Under the pieces are notes generated by a model that saw nothing but the letters and a program-made list of their open reading frames with translations, was not told where the DNA came from and did not search any database. Of a stretch of DNA of 14,715 nucleotides, positions 5,487 through 13,360 are shown piece by piece. Position numbers and translations under genes: made by a program. Position 1 is the stretch's first letter. Each line of letters opens with the position of its first letter. The stretch covers positions 1-14,715 of the forward strand of contig JADFVM010000076.1 of the NCBI GenBank assembly GCA_015222555.1, read 5' to 3'. This DNA comes from Pseudomonadota bacterium (lineage in GTDB: Bacteria > Desulfobacterota > JADFVX01).

Positions 5487-5609
5487 ATGACTACAAAAGA
5501 AATAGTGGCTACCCTAATGGAGTCACCCTACTATTTTAGCCTATCTCTGAAAAAACGCCTCATGGAAATTCGTCTTATCCGTCGCTTCATGGGATCCAAA
5601 AAAGACTAA
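5487..5609 (+). CDS. Small protein, 40 residues, function unknown
   Basis: This short gene has ATG preceded at eight bases by GGAG (ATTGGAGTATATAA) and a clean TAA stop. The product begins MTTKEIVATLMESPYYF and continues with a basic segment (LKKRLMEIRLIRRFM) that would form an amphipathic helix; it ends GSKKD. It has no signal peptide, membrane segment or cysteine. The form 'ESP-aromatic-aromatic-F...' followed by a basic helix looks like a conserved small protein rather than random translation. I have only a vague impression of similar short ORFs in related genomes and cannot verify it. It stands alone between the malic enzyme and gyrA, after the hairpin-bearing leader. A DNA-, RNA- or membrane-surface-binding role would fit the charge, but that is speculation. 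Confidence 0.55.
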   Translation: MTTKEIVATLMESPYYFSLSLKKRLMEIRLIRRFMGSKKD

Positions 5610-5631
5610 ATTCTTACGCTTCCTTTTTTAT

Positions 5632-5688
5632 CATGCCTGTCTCTGCAAGGCATGAAACTATCCAGAAATCGTGACAACCATGCCTTGC
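5632..5688. repeat. Overlapping inverted repeats upstream of the gyrA promoter
   Basis: GCAAGGCATG (5645-5654) is a perfect 10-base inverted copy of CATGCCTTGC (5679-5688). Its GGCATG end can instead pair with CATGCC at 5632-5637. The two pairings exclude each other. They lie after the 40-residue gene and before the gyrA -35 box. Confidence 0.45.
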
Positions 5689-5741
5689 TGAGCCGGTTGC
5701 CATTTGCCTCTTTTTTGTCGATTCAGAAAGGGAAAAATCCG

Positions 5742-5770
5742 TTGACTTTCAAGGCCCTTTTTACTATGCT
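5742..5770 (+). promoter_or_regulatory. Sigma-70 promoter for gyrA
   Basis: TTGACT (5742-5747), a 17-base spacer and TATGCT (5765-5770) make a near-consensus sigma-70 promoter. Transcription would start near 5777, leaving a leader of about 57 nt before the gyrA ATG. Confidence 0.75.
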
Positions 5771-5833
5771 GAACCGATTTGAAAAAAGCCAGAATAACCC
5801 CTCAATTCAGATCAAAAACAAGAGAAGGAATCT

Positions 5834-8377
5834 ATGTATCAGAACGAAAATAATCTCCCCGTATATATAGAAGATGAAATGAAAACAGCCTATCTCGATT
5901 ATGCCATGAGCGTAATCGTCGGAAGGGCTTTACCTGATGTGCGAGACGGCCTGAAGCCGGTCCATAGGCGAATCCTTTTTGCCATGCAGGACCTTGGGAA
6001 TGACTGGAACAAGCCGTACAAGAAATCCGCCAGAGTCGTGGGTGATGTTATCGGTAAATACCATCCCCATGGTGATACGGCAGTTTACGATGCCATTGTG
6101 CGAATGGCGCAGGACTTTTCTCTCCGCTATCCTCTTGTAAACGGTCAGGGAAACTTTGGTTCCATCGATGGCGATTCAGCCGCTGCCATGAGATATACGG
6201 AGATCCGGATGCAGCGTCTTACCCACGAGATGCTGGAGGACCTCGATAAGGAGACGGTATCCTTTGCGCCTAACTATGACAACTCTCTTCAGGAGCCTAC
6301 CGTTTTACCCACAAGGCTTCCGGGATTGCTCATCAACGGTTCCTCGGGTATTGCCGTCGGAATGGCAACTAATATCCCTCCCCATAATCTTCCAGAAGTG
6401 ATAGACGCCATTACTGCGACAATCAACAACCCCGGCATAACGACAGATGAACTCATAGGGATTGTTCCCGGCCCGGATTTTCCCACTGCCGGATTTATTC
6501 ATGGCAGGGAGGGTATCCGCTCTGCCTATGAAACGGGCAGGGGGATTGTTCAGATGCGGGCGCGTGTCCTTGTGGAAAAACAGAAAAGGACGGAACGTGA
6601 AAGTATTATTGTCACTGAACTTCCCTATCAGGTCAACAAGGCGAGATTAATCGAAAAGATCGCAGAACTGGTGAGGGAGAAAAAACTTGAAGGTATTTCT
6701 GACCTCAGAGATGAGTCAGACAGGGAAGGCATGAGGATCGTTATTGAACTCAAACGCGACGAAGTTGCACAGGTCGTTATCAATGCCCTCTATAAACATA
6801 CCGTCATGCAGAGTACCTTCGGTGTCAACATGGTGGCGCTCGTTAACGGGCAGCCTAAACTTTTAGGCCTGAAAGAGGTATTGATCCAGTTCATCGCTCA
6901 CAGGAAAGAGGTCGTTACCAGAAGAACGATATTTGAACTGAGAAAGTCAGAGGAGAGGGCCCATACCCTGGAAGGACTGGCTGTGGCCCTTGCCAATATA
7001 GACCGCGTCATTGAGATTATTAAGAGCTCTCCCAGCCCGGCAGAGGCCAAGGAGAGCCTGATTAAAGAAAAATGGCAGACTGCACCGGTGAAGGCCATGC
7101 TTGAGAGGGCGGGGCTCACCGGAGAGGACATTGAAAGTAGATTGACTGGCGGCGCTTACCATTTCTCTGAAAACCAGGTGAAGGCCATCCTTGATATGAG
7201 ACTGCACAGGCTTACCGGTCTGGAGCAGGAAAAGATCCAGGCGGATTTTGAAGAAGTGCTGAAGCGAATCGCCTACCTGAAAACCATACTTGCTGATGAG
7301 GCGGTTCTCATGGGTGTGATTACCGATGAACTTGGGGAAGTTAAGGGTAAGTACGGTGATGAAAGGCGAACGGAGATCATTGATCAGGTCTCCGATATCA
7401 GTCTGGAAGACCTTATCGTTGAGGAAGACATGGTGGTCACTATCTCTCATACCGGCTATATTAAGAGAAATGCTGTCAGCCTCTATCGAAGCCAGCGGCG
7501 TGGCGGTAAGGGCAAGACAGGCATGGGGACAAAGGAGGAAGACTTTGTTGAACATCTTTTTATCGCTTCCACACACAGCTATATCCTTTTCTTTACTGAT
7601 GCAGGCAAGGTCTACTGGCTTAAGGTTCACGAGCTGCCGCAGGTGGGAAGGGCGGCAAGGGGTAAGGCGATTGTCAATCTGCTGAACCTCTCTCCTGATG
7701 AAAAGATTTCCAGCTTCCTTCCTGTGAGAACCTTTGAAGAAGGTCGATACATTATTATGGCGACGTCAAAGGGGATTATTAAAAAGACGGATCTTATGGC
7801 CTATAGCCATCCGAGAGTGGGGGGCATAATTGCCATTAACCTCGATGGAGGAGACAGCCTTGTGTCGGTACGTCTTACAGATGGTACCAAAGACATTTTC
7901 CTGGGCACCAAAGAGGGGCAGTCCATTCGTTTTGAAGAGGCGCAGGCACGAGCTATTGGAAGAACGTCAAGAGGAGTGAAAGGGATCAACCTTTCTAAGG
8001 GAGACGAAGTGGTTGCCATGGAAATTGTGGGTGATGCCTCGACAATTATGACAGTAACTGAAAATGGTTTTGGTAAGCGAACCGCTTCGACAGAATACAG
8101 GGGACAAAGCAGGGCAGGTAAGGGTGTTATTACCATAAAGACCTCGGATAGAAATGGCAAGGTGGTTGCCATGTTCCAGGTGACCGATGACGATGAGATA
8201 ATGATGATTACTGATAAGGGGAAAATTATCAGAATGAAAGTGGGTGGAATCTCCGTTATAGGCAGGAATACTCAGGGCGTAAAACTGATCGGCATGGAGT
8301 CCGAAGAAAGAGTCGTCAGTGTGGCAAAGCTTGCCGAGAAAGAAGAACCTGGTGACGATGAAGAAGACGAAGTTTAG
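5834..8377 (+). CDS. gyrA: DNA gyrase subunit A
   Basis: GyrA is the breakage-reunion subunit of DNA gyrase, which with GyrB introduces negative supercoils using ATP. The 847-residue protein has the expected length. The N-terminus leads into 'GRALPDVRDGLKPVHRRIL', then the quinolone-determining region HPHGDTAVYDA at 77-87 and the catalytic Tyr121 in AAAMRYTEIRM. The GyrA box QRRGGKG at 554-560 starts the C-terminal beta-pinwheel and distinguishes gyrase from topoisomerase IV ParC. The protein ends in an acidic tail (GDDEEDEV). The residue matching E. coli Ser83 is Thr82, and that matching Asp87 is Asp86. AAGGAA stands just before the ATG, and a strong promoter lies at 5742-5770. gyrB is not in the window. 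The last 20 bases overlap the start chosen for the next gene. Confidence 0.98.
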   Translation: MYQNENNLPVYIEDEMKTAYLDYAMSVIVGRALPDVRDGLKPVHRRILFAMQDLGNDWNKPYKKSARVVGDVIGKYHPHGDTAVYDAIVRMAQDFSLRYPLVNGQGNFGSIDGDSAAAMRYTEIRMQRLTHEMLEDLDKETVSFAPNYDNSLQEPTVLPTRLPGLLINGSSGIAVGMATNIPPHNLPEVIDAITATINNPGITTDELIGIVPGPDFPTAGFIHGREGIRSAYETGRGIVQMRARVLVEKQKRTERESIIVTELPYQVNKARLIEKIAELVREKKLEGISDLRDESDREGMRIVIELKRDEVAQVVINALYKHTVMQSTFGVNMVALVNGQPKLLGLKEVLIQFIAHRKEVVTRRTIFELRKSEERAHTLEGLAVALANIDRVIEIIKSSPSPAEAKESLIKEKWQTAPVKAMLERAGLTGEDIESRLTGGAYHFSENQVKAILDMRLHRLTGLEQEKIQADFEEVLKRIAYLKTILADEAVLMGVITDELGEVKGKYGDERRTEIIDQVSDISLEDLIVEEDMVVTISHTGYIKRNAVSLYRSQRRGGKGKTGMGTKEEDFVEHLFIASTHSYILFFTDAGKVYWLKVHELPQVGRAARGKAIVNLLNLSPDEKISSFLPVRTFEEGRYIIMATSKGIIKKTDLMAYSHPRVGGIIAINLDGGDSLVSVRLTDGTKDIFLGTKEGQSIRFEEAQARAIGRTSRGVKGINLSKGDEVVAMEIVGDASTIMTVTENGFGKRTASTEYRGQSRAGKGVITIKTSDRNGKVVAMFQVTDDDEIMMITDKGKIIRMKVGGISVIGRNTQGVKLIGMESEERVVSVAKLAEKEEPGDDEEDEV

Positions 8378-9194
8378 CCGATCATTTACTGGCATGCATT
8401 TTGAGAGAGGTTTTATTACCTCTCTTTTTTTTGCCTTCCTCCTCTTTTTTGTCTCCTGCGGATCCAATGAAGGGCAGACCATTTATGATAAAGGGGAAAA
8501 GTTAAAAAAAGAGGGCAGATACGAAGAGGCCATAACAAAGTATCGTTATGTTGTTCTCCATTATCAAAAGGCAAAAATTGCACCGGAAGCGTTGTTCAGG
8601 ATAGGAGAAGTCAGTTATATCTATCTCAAGGACTTTAACGCTGCGGCCAGAGCTTTCAGGGACCTGCTCAATAATTATTCCTGGAGTGCAAGATGCAAGC
8701 AGGCTCAACTCCATCTGGCAGATATTGAAATGTACGGTGTGCAGGATTTTAAACAGGCTATCGCAGAGTATCAAAAGGCTATTTCTTATTACGGTGCAGA
8801 CAAGGAGTCGGAGCGTTTTCAGCATGAAATAGCAAAGGCCTATTTCAACCTCGAAAACTTTGAACAGCAAAGGGTTGAACTTACTCTTCTTTTATCGAAA
8901 TTCCCCGATTCAGAACTTGCACAGAGTGTGTACTACGAAATAGCAAATAGCTATTACATAGAAGGGAGGCCGGACGAAGCGATTGAAGCTTATAAAAAAG
9001 TGATTGAAAAATATCCCAATACCTCAACATCGCTTGAATCGAAATTCCAGACGGCCTCATGTTTGGAGGAGAAGGAAGACCTGAAAGGTGCTATCGAAAT
9101 TTTAAAAGAAATTGAAGGCGTCTATCCAAATTATAAAATAGTAAAAATGCGCATAGAAAGAATTAAGAAGCGGCTTAAATCAAGGCGTAGGTAA
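8358..9194 (+). CDS. TPR-repeat lipoprotein (BamD/YbgF-like)
   Basis: The 278-residue protein has a basic N-terminus, a hydrophobic stretch and a lipobox-like FVSC with Cys34, so it is probably a lipoprotein. Residues +2 and +3 are Gly-Ser rather than Asp, which by the E. coli rule sends it to the outer membrane. The rest is helical tetratricopeptide repeats, for example GRYEEAITKYRYVV (54-67), DFNAAARAFRDLL (92-104), DFKQAIAEYQKAI (130-142) and GRPDEAIEAYKKVIEKYP (203-220). The pattern resembles BamD and YbgF/CpoB, which help assemble outer-membrane proteins or the Tol-Pal system, but the exact role is open. I chose the ATG at 8358 inside the gyrA end, with GGTGA close upstream; an ATG at 8394, after the gyrA stop, would give a more typical 22-residue signal but has no ribosome site. 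It is probably co-transcribed with gyrA. Confidence 0.8.
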   Translation: MKKTKFSRSFTGMHFERGFITSLFFAFLLFFVSCGSNEGQTIYDKGEKLKKEGRYEEAITKYRYVVLHYQKAKIAPEALFRIGEVSYIYLKDFNAAARAFRDLLNNYSWSARCKQAQLHLADIEMYGVQDFKQAIAEYQKAISYYGADKESERFQHEIAKAYFNLENFEQQRVELTLLLSKFPDSELAQSVYYEIANSYYIEGRPDEAIEAYKKVIEKYPNTSTSLESKFQTASCLEEKEDLKGAIEILKEIEGVYPNYKIVKMRIERIKKRLKSRRR

Positions 9195-9207
9195 CGGATG
9201 TCGCAGG

Positions 9208-9223
9208 AAAGGCCGTCCTTTTT
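9208..9223 (+). terminator. Weak candidate intrinsic terminator after the TPR lipoprotein gene
   Basis: AAAGG-CCGT-CCTTT followed by two more T gives a 5-bp stem with a short T-run, 14 nt after the stop codon and before the atp promoter. The position is sensible, but the stem is short. Confidence 0.35.
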
Positions 9224-9244
9224 AAAAACTTCCGAGATTTTATG

Positions 9245-9273
9245 TTGACAAATTAGAGGAAATTACTTAGTAT
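9245..9273 (+). promoter_or_regulatory. Sigma-70 promoter for the ATP synthase operon
   Basis: A perfect -35 TTGACA (9245-9250), a 17-base spacer and TAGTAT (9268-9273, four of six consensus bases) lie 41 nt before the first atp gene. No other good promoter is seen within the operon. Confidence 0.72.
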
Positions 9274-9314
9274 TTCGAGTTTATTTAACGAGTTTTTTTA
9301 GGAGCAAATGAGAG

Positions 9315-9746
9315 ATGGTAAGTCTCGCCCTCGATTATACCCTTTTTATACAAATGGGACTTTTTATTTGTCTCATCTTTATCCTTAATGTATTTCTTTA
9401 CAAGCCTATTTTAAAGGTTATGGAGGAAAGGGGGAAAAAAATATCCGGCCTTGAGGGTGAAGCAGAGCTCATGGGTGAAGAGGTAGAGAAAAAGCTGGTG
9501 GGCTACAAGGCGCGCATTGATGAGGCCAAGGAAGCCGGGAATGCAAAGAGAGCTGTTTTCAAGAAAGAAGGCCTTGATAAGGAAACAGAAATATTAGCTG
9601 CTGTCCACGATGAAACGCAGAAGACCTTATCGGACGCTAAAGAAAAGATATCCAAAGAAACAGAGACGGCATTAAAGAAGCTGCAGGACATGGGTAGGGA
9701 AATGGGAAGAGATATCGCTCAAAAAGCCTTGGGAAGGTCCCTGTGA
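9315..9746 (+). CDS. atpF': ATP synthase F0 subunit b' (second b-type subunit)
   Basis: The 143-residue protein has one N-terminal membrane helix (about 7-28, LDYTLFIQMGLFICLIFILN), then 'YKPILKVMEERGKKI' and a long charged coiled coil ending 'MGREMGRDIAQKALGRSL'. This is the build of the b/b' peripheral-stalk subunits that hold the F1 head to the membrane sector. Because a second b-type gene follows directly, this one is the b' form, as in organisms with a b/b' heterodimer. AGGAG at 9300-9304 is ten bases before the ATG. An ATG at 9308 is out of frame. The last codons overlap the next gene in GTGA. Confidence 0.9.
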   Translation: MVSLALDYTLFIQMGLFICLIFILNVFLYKPILKVMEERGKKISGLEGEAELMGEEVEKKLVGYKARIDEAKEAGNAKRAVFKKEGLDKETEILAAVHDETQKTLSDAKEKISKETETALKKLQDMGREMGRDIAQKALGRSL

Positions 9747-10333
9747 CAGTTAGAATGAAAGCGGTTTTATGGGGCGCCATAATACTGGCGGCGCTTTTAT
9801 TTCCCGAATTTCTTCTTGCCTCAGGAGGAGAGTCGGCTGAAGGTCACGGCGGAAACCAACTGGCCGACCTGGGTTGGCGCGTTCTGAATTTTGTTGTATT
9901 CGCGGGCATTATCTATGTTGCTGCTGCAAAGCCGGTAAGGAACTTTCTGAACGGTAGAATTGAGGGGATTAGAAAAGACCTTGAAGATGCAGAGCAGGCA
10001 AAGGAAGAGGCTGAAAGAAAGACCCGTGAATGCCTTAAAAAGATAGAAAACCTGGAAGATGAGTTCAGGGAGATTGAAGGTACCTTTATTAGAGAAGGCG
10101 AGGTTGAAAGAGACCGCATGATCGAAGCGGCTGAGGCGGCGGCCGAGAAAATAAGGATTCAGGCACAATTCTCTACTGAACAGGAATTAAAGAAAGCTAT
10201 TGCTGCCATTAAGGAGCAAACTGCGGAAGCGGCGCTGGCCCTGGCTGAGGAAGTCCTTAAGGGAGAAGTTAAAGAAGACGACCAGAAAAGACTGGTATCA
10301 GAATATCTTGATGGTTTAAGGAGTATAAATTGA
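9743..10333 (+). CDS. atpF: ATP synthase F0 subunit b with extra N-terminal hydrophobic segment
   Basis: The 196-residue protein starts with GTG overlapping the atpF' stop (GTGA), with GGGAAGG seven bases upstream; an in-frame ATG at 9755 is an alternative. Residues about 7-26 form a hydrophobic, signal-like segment ending FLLASGGES. A Gly/His linker (AEGHGG) follows, then the usual membrane helix at about 46-62 (WRVLNFVVFAGIIYVAA) and 'KPVRNFLNGR'. The rest is a long charged coiled coil that pairs with b' in the stator stalk. E. coli b is 156 residues and lacks the first segment. From general knowledge, a longer b of this form occurs in several deltaproteobacterial genomes; it may be cleaved as a signal peptide. 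The gene end overlaps atpH in TTGA. Confidence 0.92.
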   Translation: MTVRMKAVLWGAIILAALLFPEFLLASGGESAEGHGGNQLADLGWRVLNFVVFAGIIYVAAAKPVRNFLNGRIEGIRKDLEDAEQAKEEAERKTRECLKKIENLEDEFREIEGTFIREGEVERDRMIEAAEAAAEKIRIQAQFSTEQELKKAIAAIKEQTAEAALALAEEVLKGEVKEDDQKRLVSEYLDGLRSIN

Positions 10334-10869
10334 CTGGAGATGTTCTAGCCAGCCGTTATGCCGATGCATTGCTGGAGCTCGTCCTGGAAGAGAAAACTCA
10401 TGAACAGGTGAGGGATGAACTTGAGCGCTTCAGCACTCTCATTGAAGATAGTGAACTTAAAAGGTCGCTTGTCAATCCTTCACTAAACCTTGACGATAAA
10501 CTTGCACTGCTTGATGAGTTTAGTAAAAAACTCAAGCTTAACAAAACGCTGAATAACTTCCTGAAGATTCTTGTGGAAAAGAAAAGGATAGGTGCGCTTA
10601 AGTTGATTAACGAGGCATTTCAACGGCATTTTGATGCCAAGGTGGGCCGTATTAGGGCTGAGATTATTTTGCCCAAAGAGGCAAGTAAGGTTGAAGTCGA
10701 GGAGATACAAAAAGGGCTTGAAAAATCAACGGGTAAAGATATTGTAATGGATGTGACGGTGGACCCTTCACTCCTTGGCGGAGTTGTTGCGAGAGTGGGA
10801 AGCGTTATTTATGACGGAAGCCTCAGAACCCAGATCGGGAATATCAAAAAAAATATAATGAGAGGATGA
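10330..10869 (+). CDS. atpH: ATP synthase F1 subunit delta (TTG start)
   Basis: Subunit delta sits on top of F1 and joins it to the b/b' stalk. The 179-residue protein has the family's N-terminal helical part ('ASRYADALLELV') and its C-terminal signature, DPSLLGGVVARVGS and YDGSLRTQI (starting at residue 145). The start is TTG: AAGGAG lies seven bases upstream, the codon overlaps the atpF stop in TTGA, and no in-frame ATG or GTG occurs before the conserved region. The next gene starts 7 nt after its stop. The rare start and the overlap suggest that translation is coupled to atpF and perhaps kept low. Confidence 0.95.
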   Translation: MTGDVLASRYADALLELVLEEKTHEQVRDELERFSTLIEDSELKRSLVNPSLNLDDKLALLDEFSKKLKLNKTLNNFLKILVEKKRIGALKLINEAFQRHFDAKVGRIRAEIILPKEASKVEVEEIQKGLEKSTGKDIVMDVTVDPSLLGGVVARVGSVIYDGSLRTQIGNIKKNIMRG

Positions 10870-10876
10870 TTGGCAG

Positions 10877-12385
10877 ATGGAAATTAAGGCCGATGAGATC
10901 AGTTCGATAATCAAGAAGCAGATCAAGGACTACGAGAAAAAAGTGGAGGTCAGTGAGACAGGTACTGTTTTGTCTGTCGGTGACGGTGTTGCCAGACTCC
11001 ACGGACTCGATAATGCCATGGCAGGTGAGCTTCTGGAGTTCCCCGGCGACGTTAAGGGGATGGTTCTTAACCTGGAGCAGGCTGTTGTGGGCGCCGTTCT
11101 TTTCGGTGAAGATAAACATATTAAAGAAGGTGATACCGTTAAGAGGACGGGGCAGATCGTTGAAGTGCCTGTCGGTGATGCTCTTCTCGGCCGTGTTGTT
11201 GATGCGCTGGGTCGTCCCATTGATGGTGCAGGGCCCATAGAAAGTGAACACTCAAGGCGAGTGGAAGTTAAGGCGCCCGGAATCATTGTTAGAAAATCTG
11301 TTCATGAGCCTCTCCAGACCGGTCTTAAGGCGATTGATTCCATGATTCCCATCGGGCGAGGGCAAAGAGAGCTTATTATCGGTGACAGGCAGACGGGTAA
11401 AACGGCCGTTGCCATTGATACCATTATAAATCAGAAGGGGCAGGATGTTGTCTGTATTTATGTCGCCATCGGCCAGAAACGGTCCACCGTTGCCCAGGTC
11501 GTTGAAAAGCTTAAAAGCAAAGGCGCAATGGAGTATACTATCGTTGTTGCTGCAACAGCCAGTGATCCCTGTCCCATGCAGTATTTGTCTCCCTATGCAG
11601 GTGTGACAATGGGAGAGTTTTACAGGGATAACGGAAAACATGCATTAATCGTTTATGATGACCTTTCAAAGCAGTCAGTTGCCTACAGGCAGTTGTCACT
11701 ACTTCTCCGAAGACCACCAGGAAGGGAGGCCTTTCCCGGTGATGTATTTTATGTTCACTCAAGGTTGCTTGAGCGTGCCGCCAAATTAAGCGATATCAAT
11801 GGTGGTGGATCGCTTACGGCATTACCTATTATTGAGACACAGGCCGGTGACGTTTCCGCCTATATTCCCACAAATGTTATCTCTATTACAGATGGACAGA
11901 TATTCCTCGAAACAGACCTCTTCAACTCCGGTATCCGGCCGGCTGTTAATGTTGGTTTGTCTGTTTCCAGGGTTGGTGGTTCAGCACAGATCAAGGCGAT
12001 GAAGCAGGTTGCCGGTACGCTAAGACTTGAACTTGCCCAGTTTAGAGAACTGGCGGCCTTTGCCCAGTTTGGAAGCGACCTGGATGCGGCAACGCAAAAA
12101 CAGCTTGCCAGAGGAAAGGTCCTTGTGGAAATGCTTAAGCAGGGGCAGTATACCCCCTTCCCTGTAGAGAGGCAGGTATTAATCATCTATGCAGCAACTA
12201 ACGGTTATTGTGATGATTATCCCACAGAAGTGCTGGGAAGATATGAAGAGGAGCTTTTTTTATTCCTCGAAAGTAAATATGCAGATCTTGTTAAAGATCT
12301 GAAGGCAAAAAAACAGTTCGATGATGACATAAAGAGCGTGCTCAACAAGGCACTTGATGAATTTAAAGGCCACTTTACTGAATAA
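10877..12385 (+). CDS. atpA: ATP synthase F1 subunit alpha
   Basis: Alpha alternates with beta in the F1 hexamer and carries the non-catalytic nucleotide sites. The 502-residue protein has the normal length. It has the P-loop GDRQTGKT at 169-176 and the segment SVSRVGGSAQ with Arg365, equivalent to the arginine finger that completes the beta catalytic site. The N-terminal beta-barrel 'GTVLSVGDGVARLHGL' is also typical. The start lies 7 nt after atpH, with a modest GAGG site inside the atpH end. The reading frame is complete and intact, followed by atpG after 17 nt. Confidence 0.98.
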   Translation: MEIKADEISSIIKKQIKDYEKKVEVSETGTVLSVGDGVARLHGLDNAMAGELLEFPGDVKGMVLNLEQAVVGAVLFGEDKHIKEGDTVKRTGQIVEVPVGDALLGRVVDALGRPIDGAGPIESEHSRRVEVKAPGIIVRKSVHEPLQTGLKAIDSMIPIGRGQRELIIGDRQTGKTAVAIDTIINQKGQDVVCIYVAIGQKRSTVAQVVEKLKSKGAMEYTIVVAATASDPCPMQYLSPYAGVTMGEFYRDNGKHALIVYDDLSKQSVAYRQLSLLLRRPPGREAFPGDVFYVHSRLLERAAKLSDINGGGSLTALPIIETQAGDVSAYIPTNVISITDGQIFLETDLFNSGIRPAVNVGLSVSRVGGSAQIKAMKQVAGTLRLELAQFRELAAFAQFGSDLDAATQKQLARGKVLVEMLKQGQYTPFPVERQVLIIYAATNGYCDDYPTEVLGRYEEELFLFLESKYADLVKDLKAKKQFDDDIKSVLNKALDEFKGHFTE

Positions 12386-12402
12386 CTCGGGACTAGGGTA
12401 TA

Positions 12403-13260
12403 ATGGCTAATCTTAAAGATATTAAGAAAAGAATCGGCTCTTTAAAGAACACGAGTCAGATTACCAAAGCTATGAAGATGGTCTCTGCTGCCAAACTCAG
12501 GCGAGCGCAGGTAAGTATTGTCGCCGCACGGCCTTACGCAGAAAAAATGCAGGCTCTTCTTGCGAGCCTGTCGGAAGGTGCAGAATCTTTAAATCATCCT
12601 CTTCTTGAGGTGAGGGCGTCAAAAAAAGTGGCCGTCATTCTCTTTACTTCTGATCGCGGGCTATGCGGCGGTTTCAATGCCAATTTGATAAAGAAAGCAG
12701 AAGCATTTTCAGCTGAAAGCTGCACCGGTAAAGACAGGACAATGCTTTTTTACGGAAAAAAGGGAAGGGATCATTTCAACAGAAGAAATGCAGAGATAGC
12801 AGGTTTTTATCAAGCCTCTGTCGACAAGTCAGGTTATGCCCTGGCAAAAGAAATAAGTGATGATATTATTGCTGCCTATACTGCCGGTGACTATGATGAG
12901 GTTTATCTTGTTTCCGGACATTTTAAGTCTGCCATGACACAGATCCCTACAGTGGAGAAACTCCTGCCAGTTGTCCCTGAAGAGGGTAAAGAATCGCCTG
13001 AGACGGTAGACGTTATTTATGAACCGGACCCGGAAGCTATATTGGAAGGACTTATACCGAAATATATTAGTTCGCAGATTTATAAAGCCATCCTTGAAAC
13101 AGCAGCAAGTGAACATGGCGCGAGGATGTCAGCCATGGATTCTGCAAGTAAGAACGCGAGCGAGATGATCGGAAACCTCACGGTTCAGTATAACAGAGCA
13201 AGACAGGCAGCCATTACGACGGAACTCATGGACATTATTAACGGTGCACAAGCGGTCTAG
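12403..13260 (+). CDS. atpG: ATP synthase F1 subunit gamma
   Basis: Gamma is the rotating central shaft that couples proton flow to ATP synthesis. The 285-residue protein starts with the conserved 'MANLKDIKKRIGSLKNT' and 'ITKAMKMVSAAKLRRAQ' helix. It has 'SDRGLCGGFNANL' in the middle and ends with the C-terminal helix, 'MSAMDSASKNASEMIGNL' from residue 242, that pairs with the N-terminal one inside the alpha/beta ring. AGGG is five bases before the ATG. A gap of 100 nt separates it from atpD, the longest in the cluster. Confidence 0.97.
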   Translation: MANLKDIKKRIGSLKNTSQITKAMKMVSAAKLRRAQVSIVAARPYAEKMQALLASLSEGAESLNHPLLEVRASKKVAVILFTSDRGLCGGFNANLIKKAEAFSAESCTGKDRTMLFYGKKGRDHFNRRNAEIAGFYQASVDKSGYALAKEISDDIIAAYTAGDYDEVYLVSGHFKSAMTQIPTVEKLLPVVPEEGKESPETVDVIYEPDPEAILEGLIPKYISSQIYKAILETAASEHGARMSAMDSASKNASEMIGNLTVQYNRARQAAITTELMDIINGAQAV

Positions 13261-13360
13261 TGTCGTGTCAACCGTAAAATAACGGTCTCAGAGCCACCAT
13301 GCTTTATTCGCCTTTTGTGGAAAACAGTTTGATAAAAAATTGTAAGATGAGGTAATCGGA
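13261..13360 (+). other. 100-nt gap between atpG and atpD
   Basis: There is no ORF here. A small stem ACCGT-AAAATA-ACGGT lies just after the atpG stop (about 13270-13285) with no T-run. GAGG eight bases before the atpD ATG is its ribosome site. It may hold an mRNA processing site that sets the atpD level, but nothing proves this. Confidence 0.45.

Noticed and set aside
5652..5870. A 72-codon + strand frame running across the gyrA promoter and start
   Set aside because: It spans the inverted repeats, the -35/-10 boxes and the first gyrA codons, has no ribosome site, and the product looks random.
6947..7630. A 227-codon minus-strand open frame inside gyrA
   Set aside because: It lies wholly opposite the well-conserved gyrA frame, has no ribosome site and gives an unrecognisable, Cys/His-scattered product; it is a shadow of gyrA codon use.
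10844..11251. A 135-codon minus-strand open frame opposite atpA, with similar ones opposite atpD and maeB
   Set aside because: The coding strand encodes clear ATP synthase or malic enzyme sequence; the opposite products match nothing and lack start signals.
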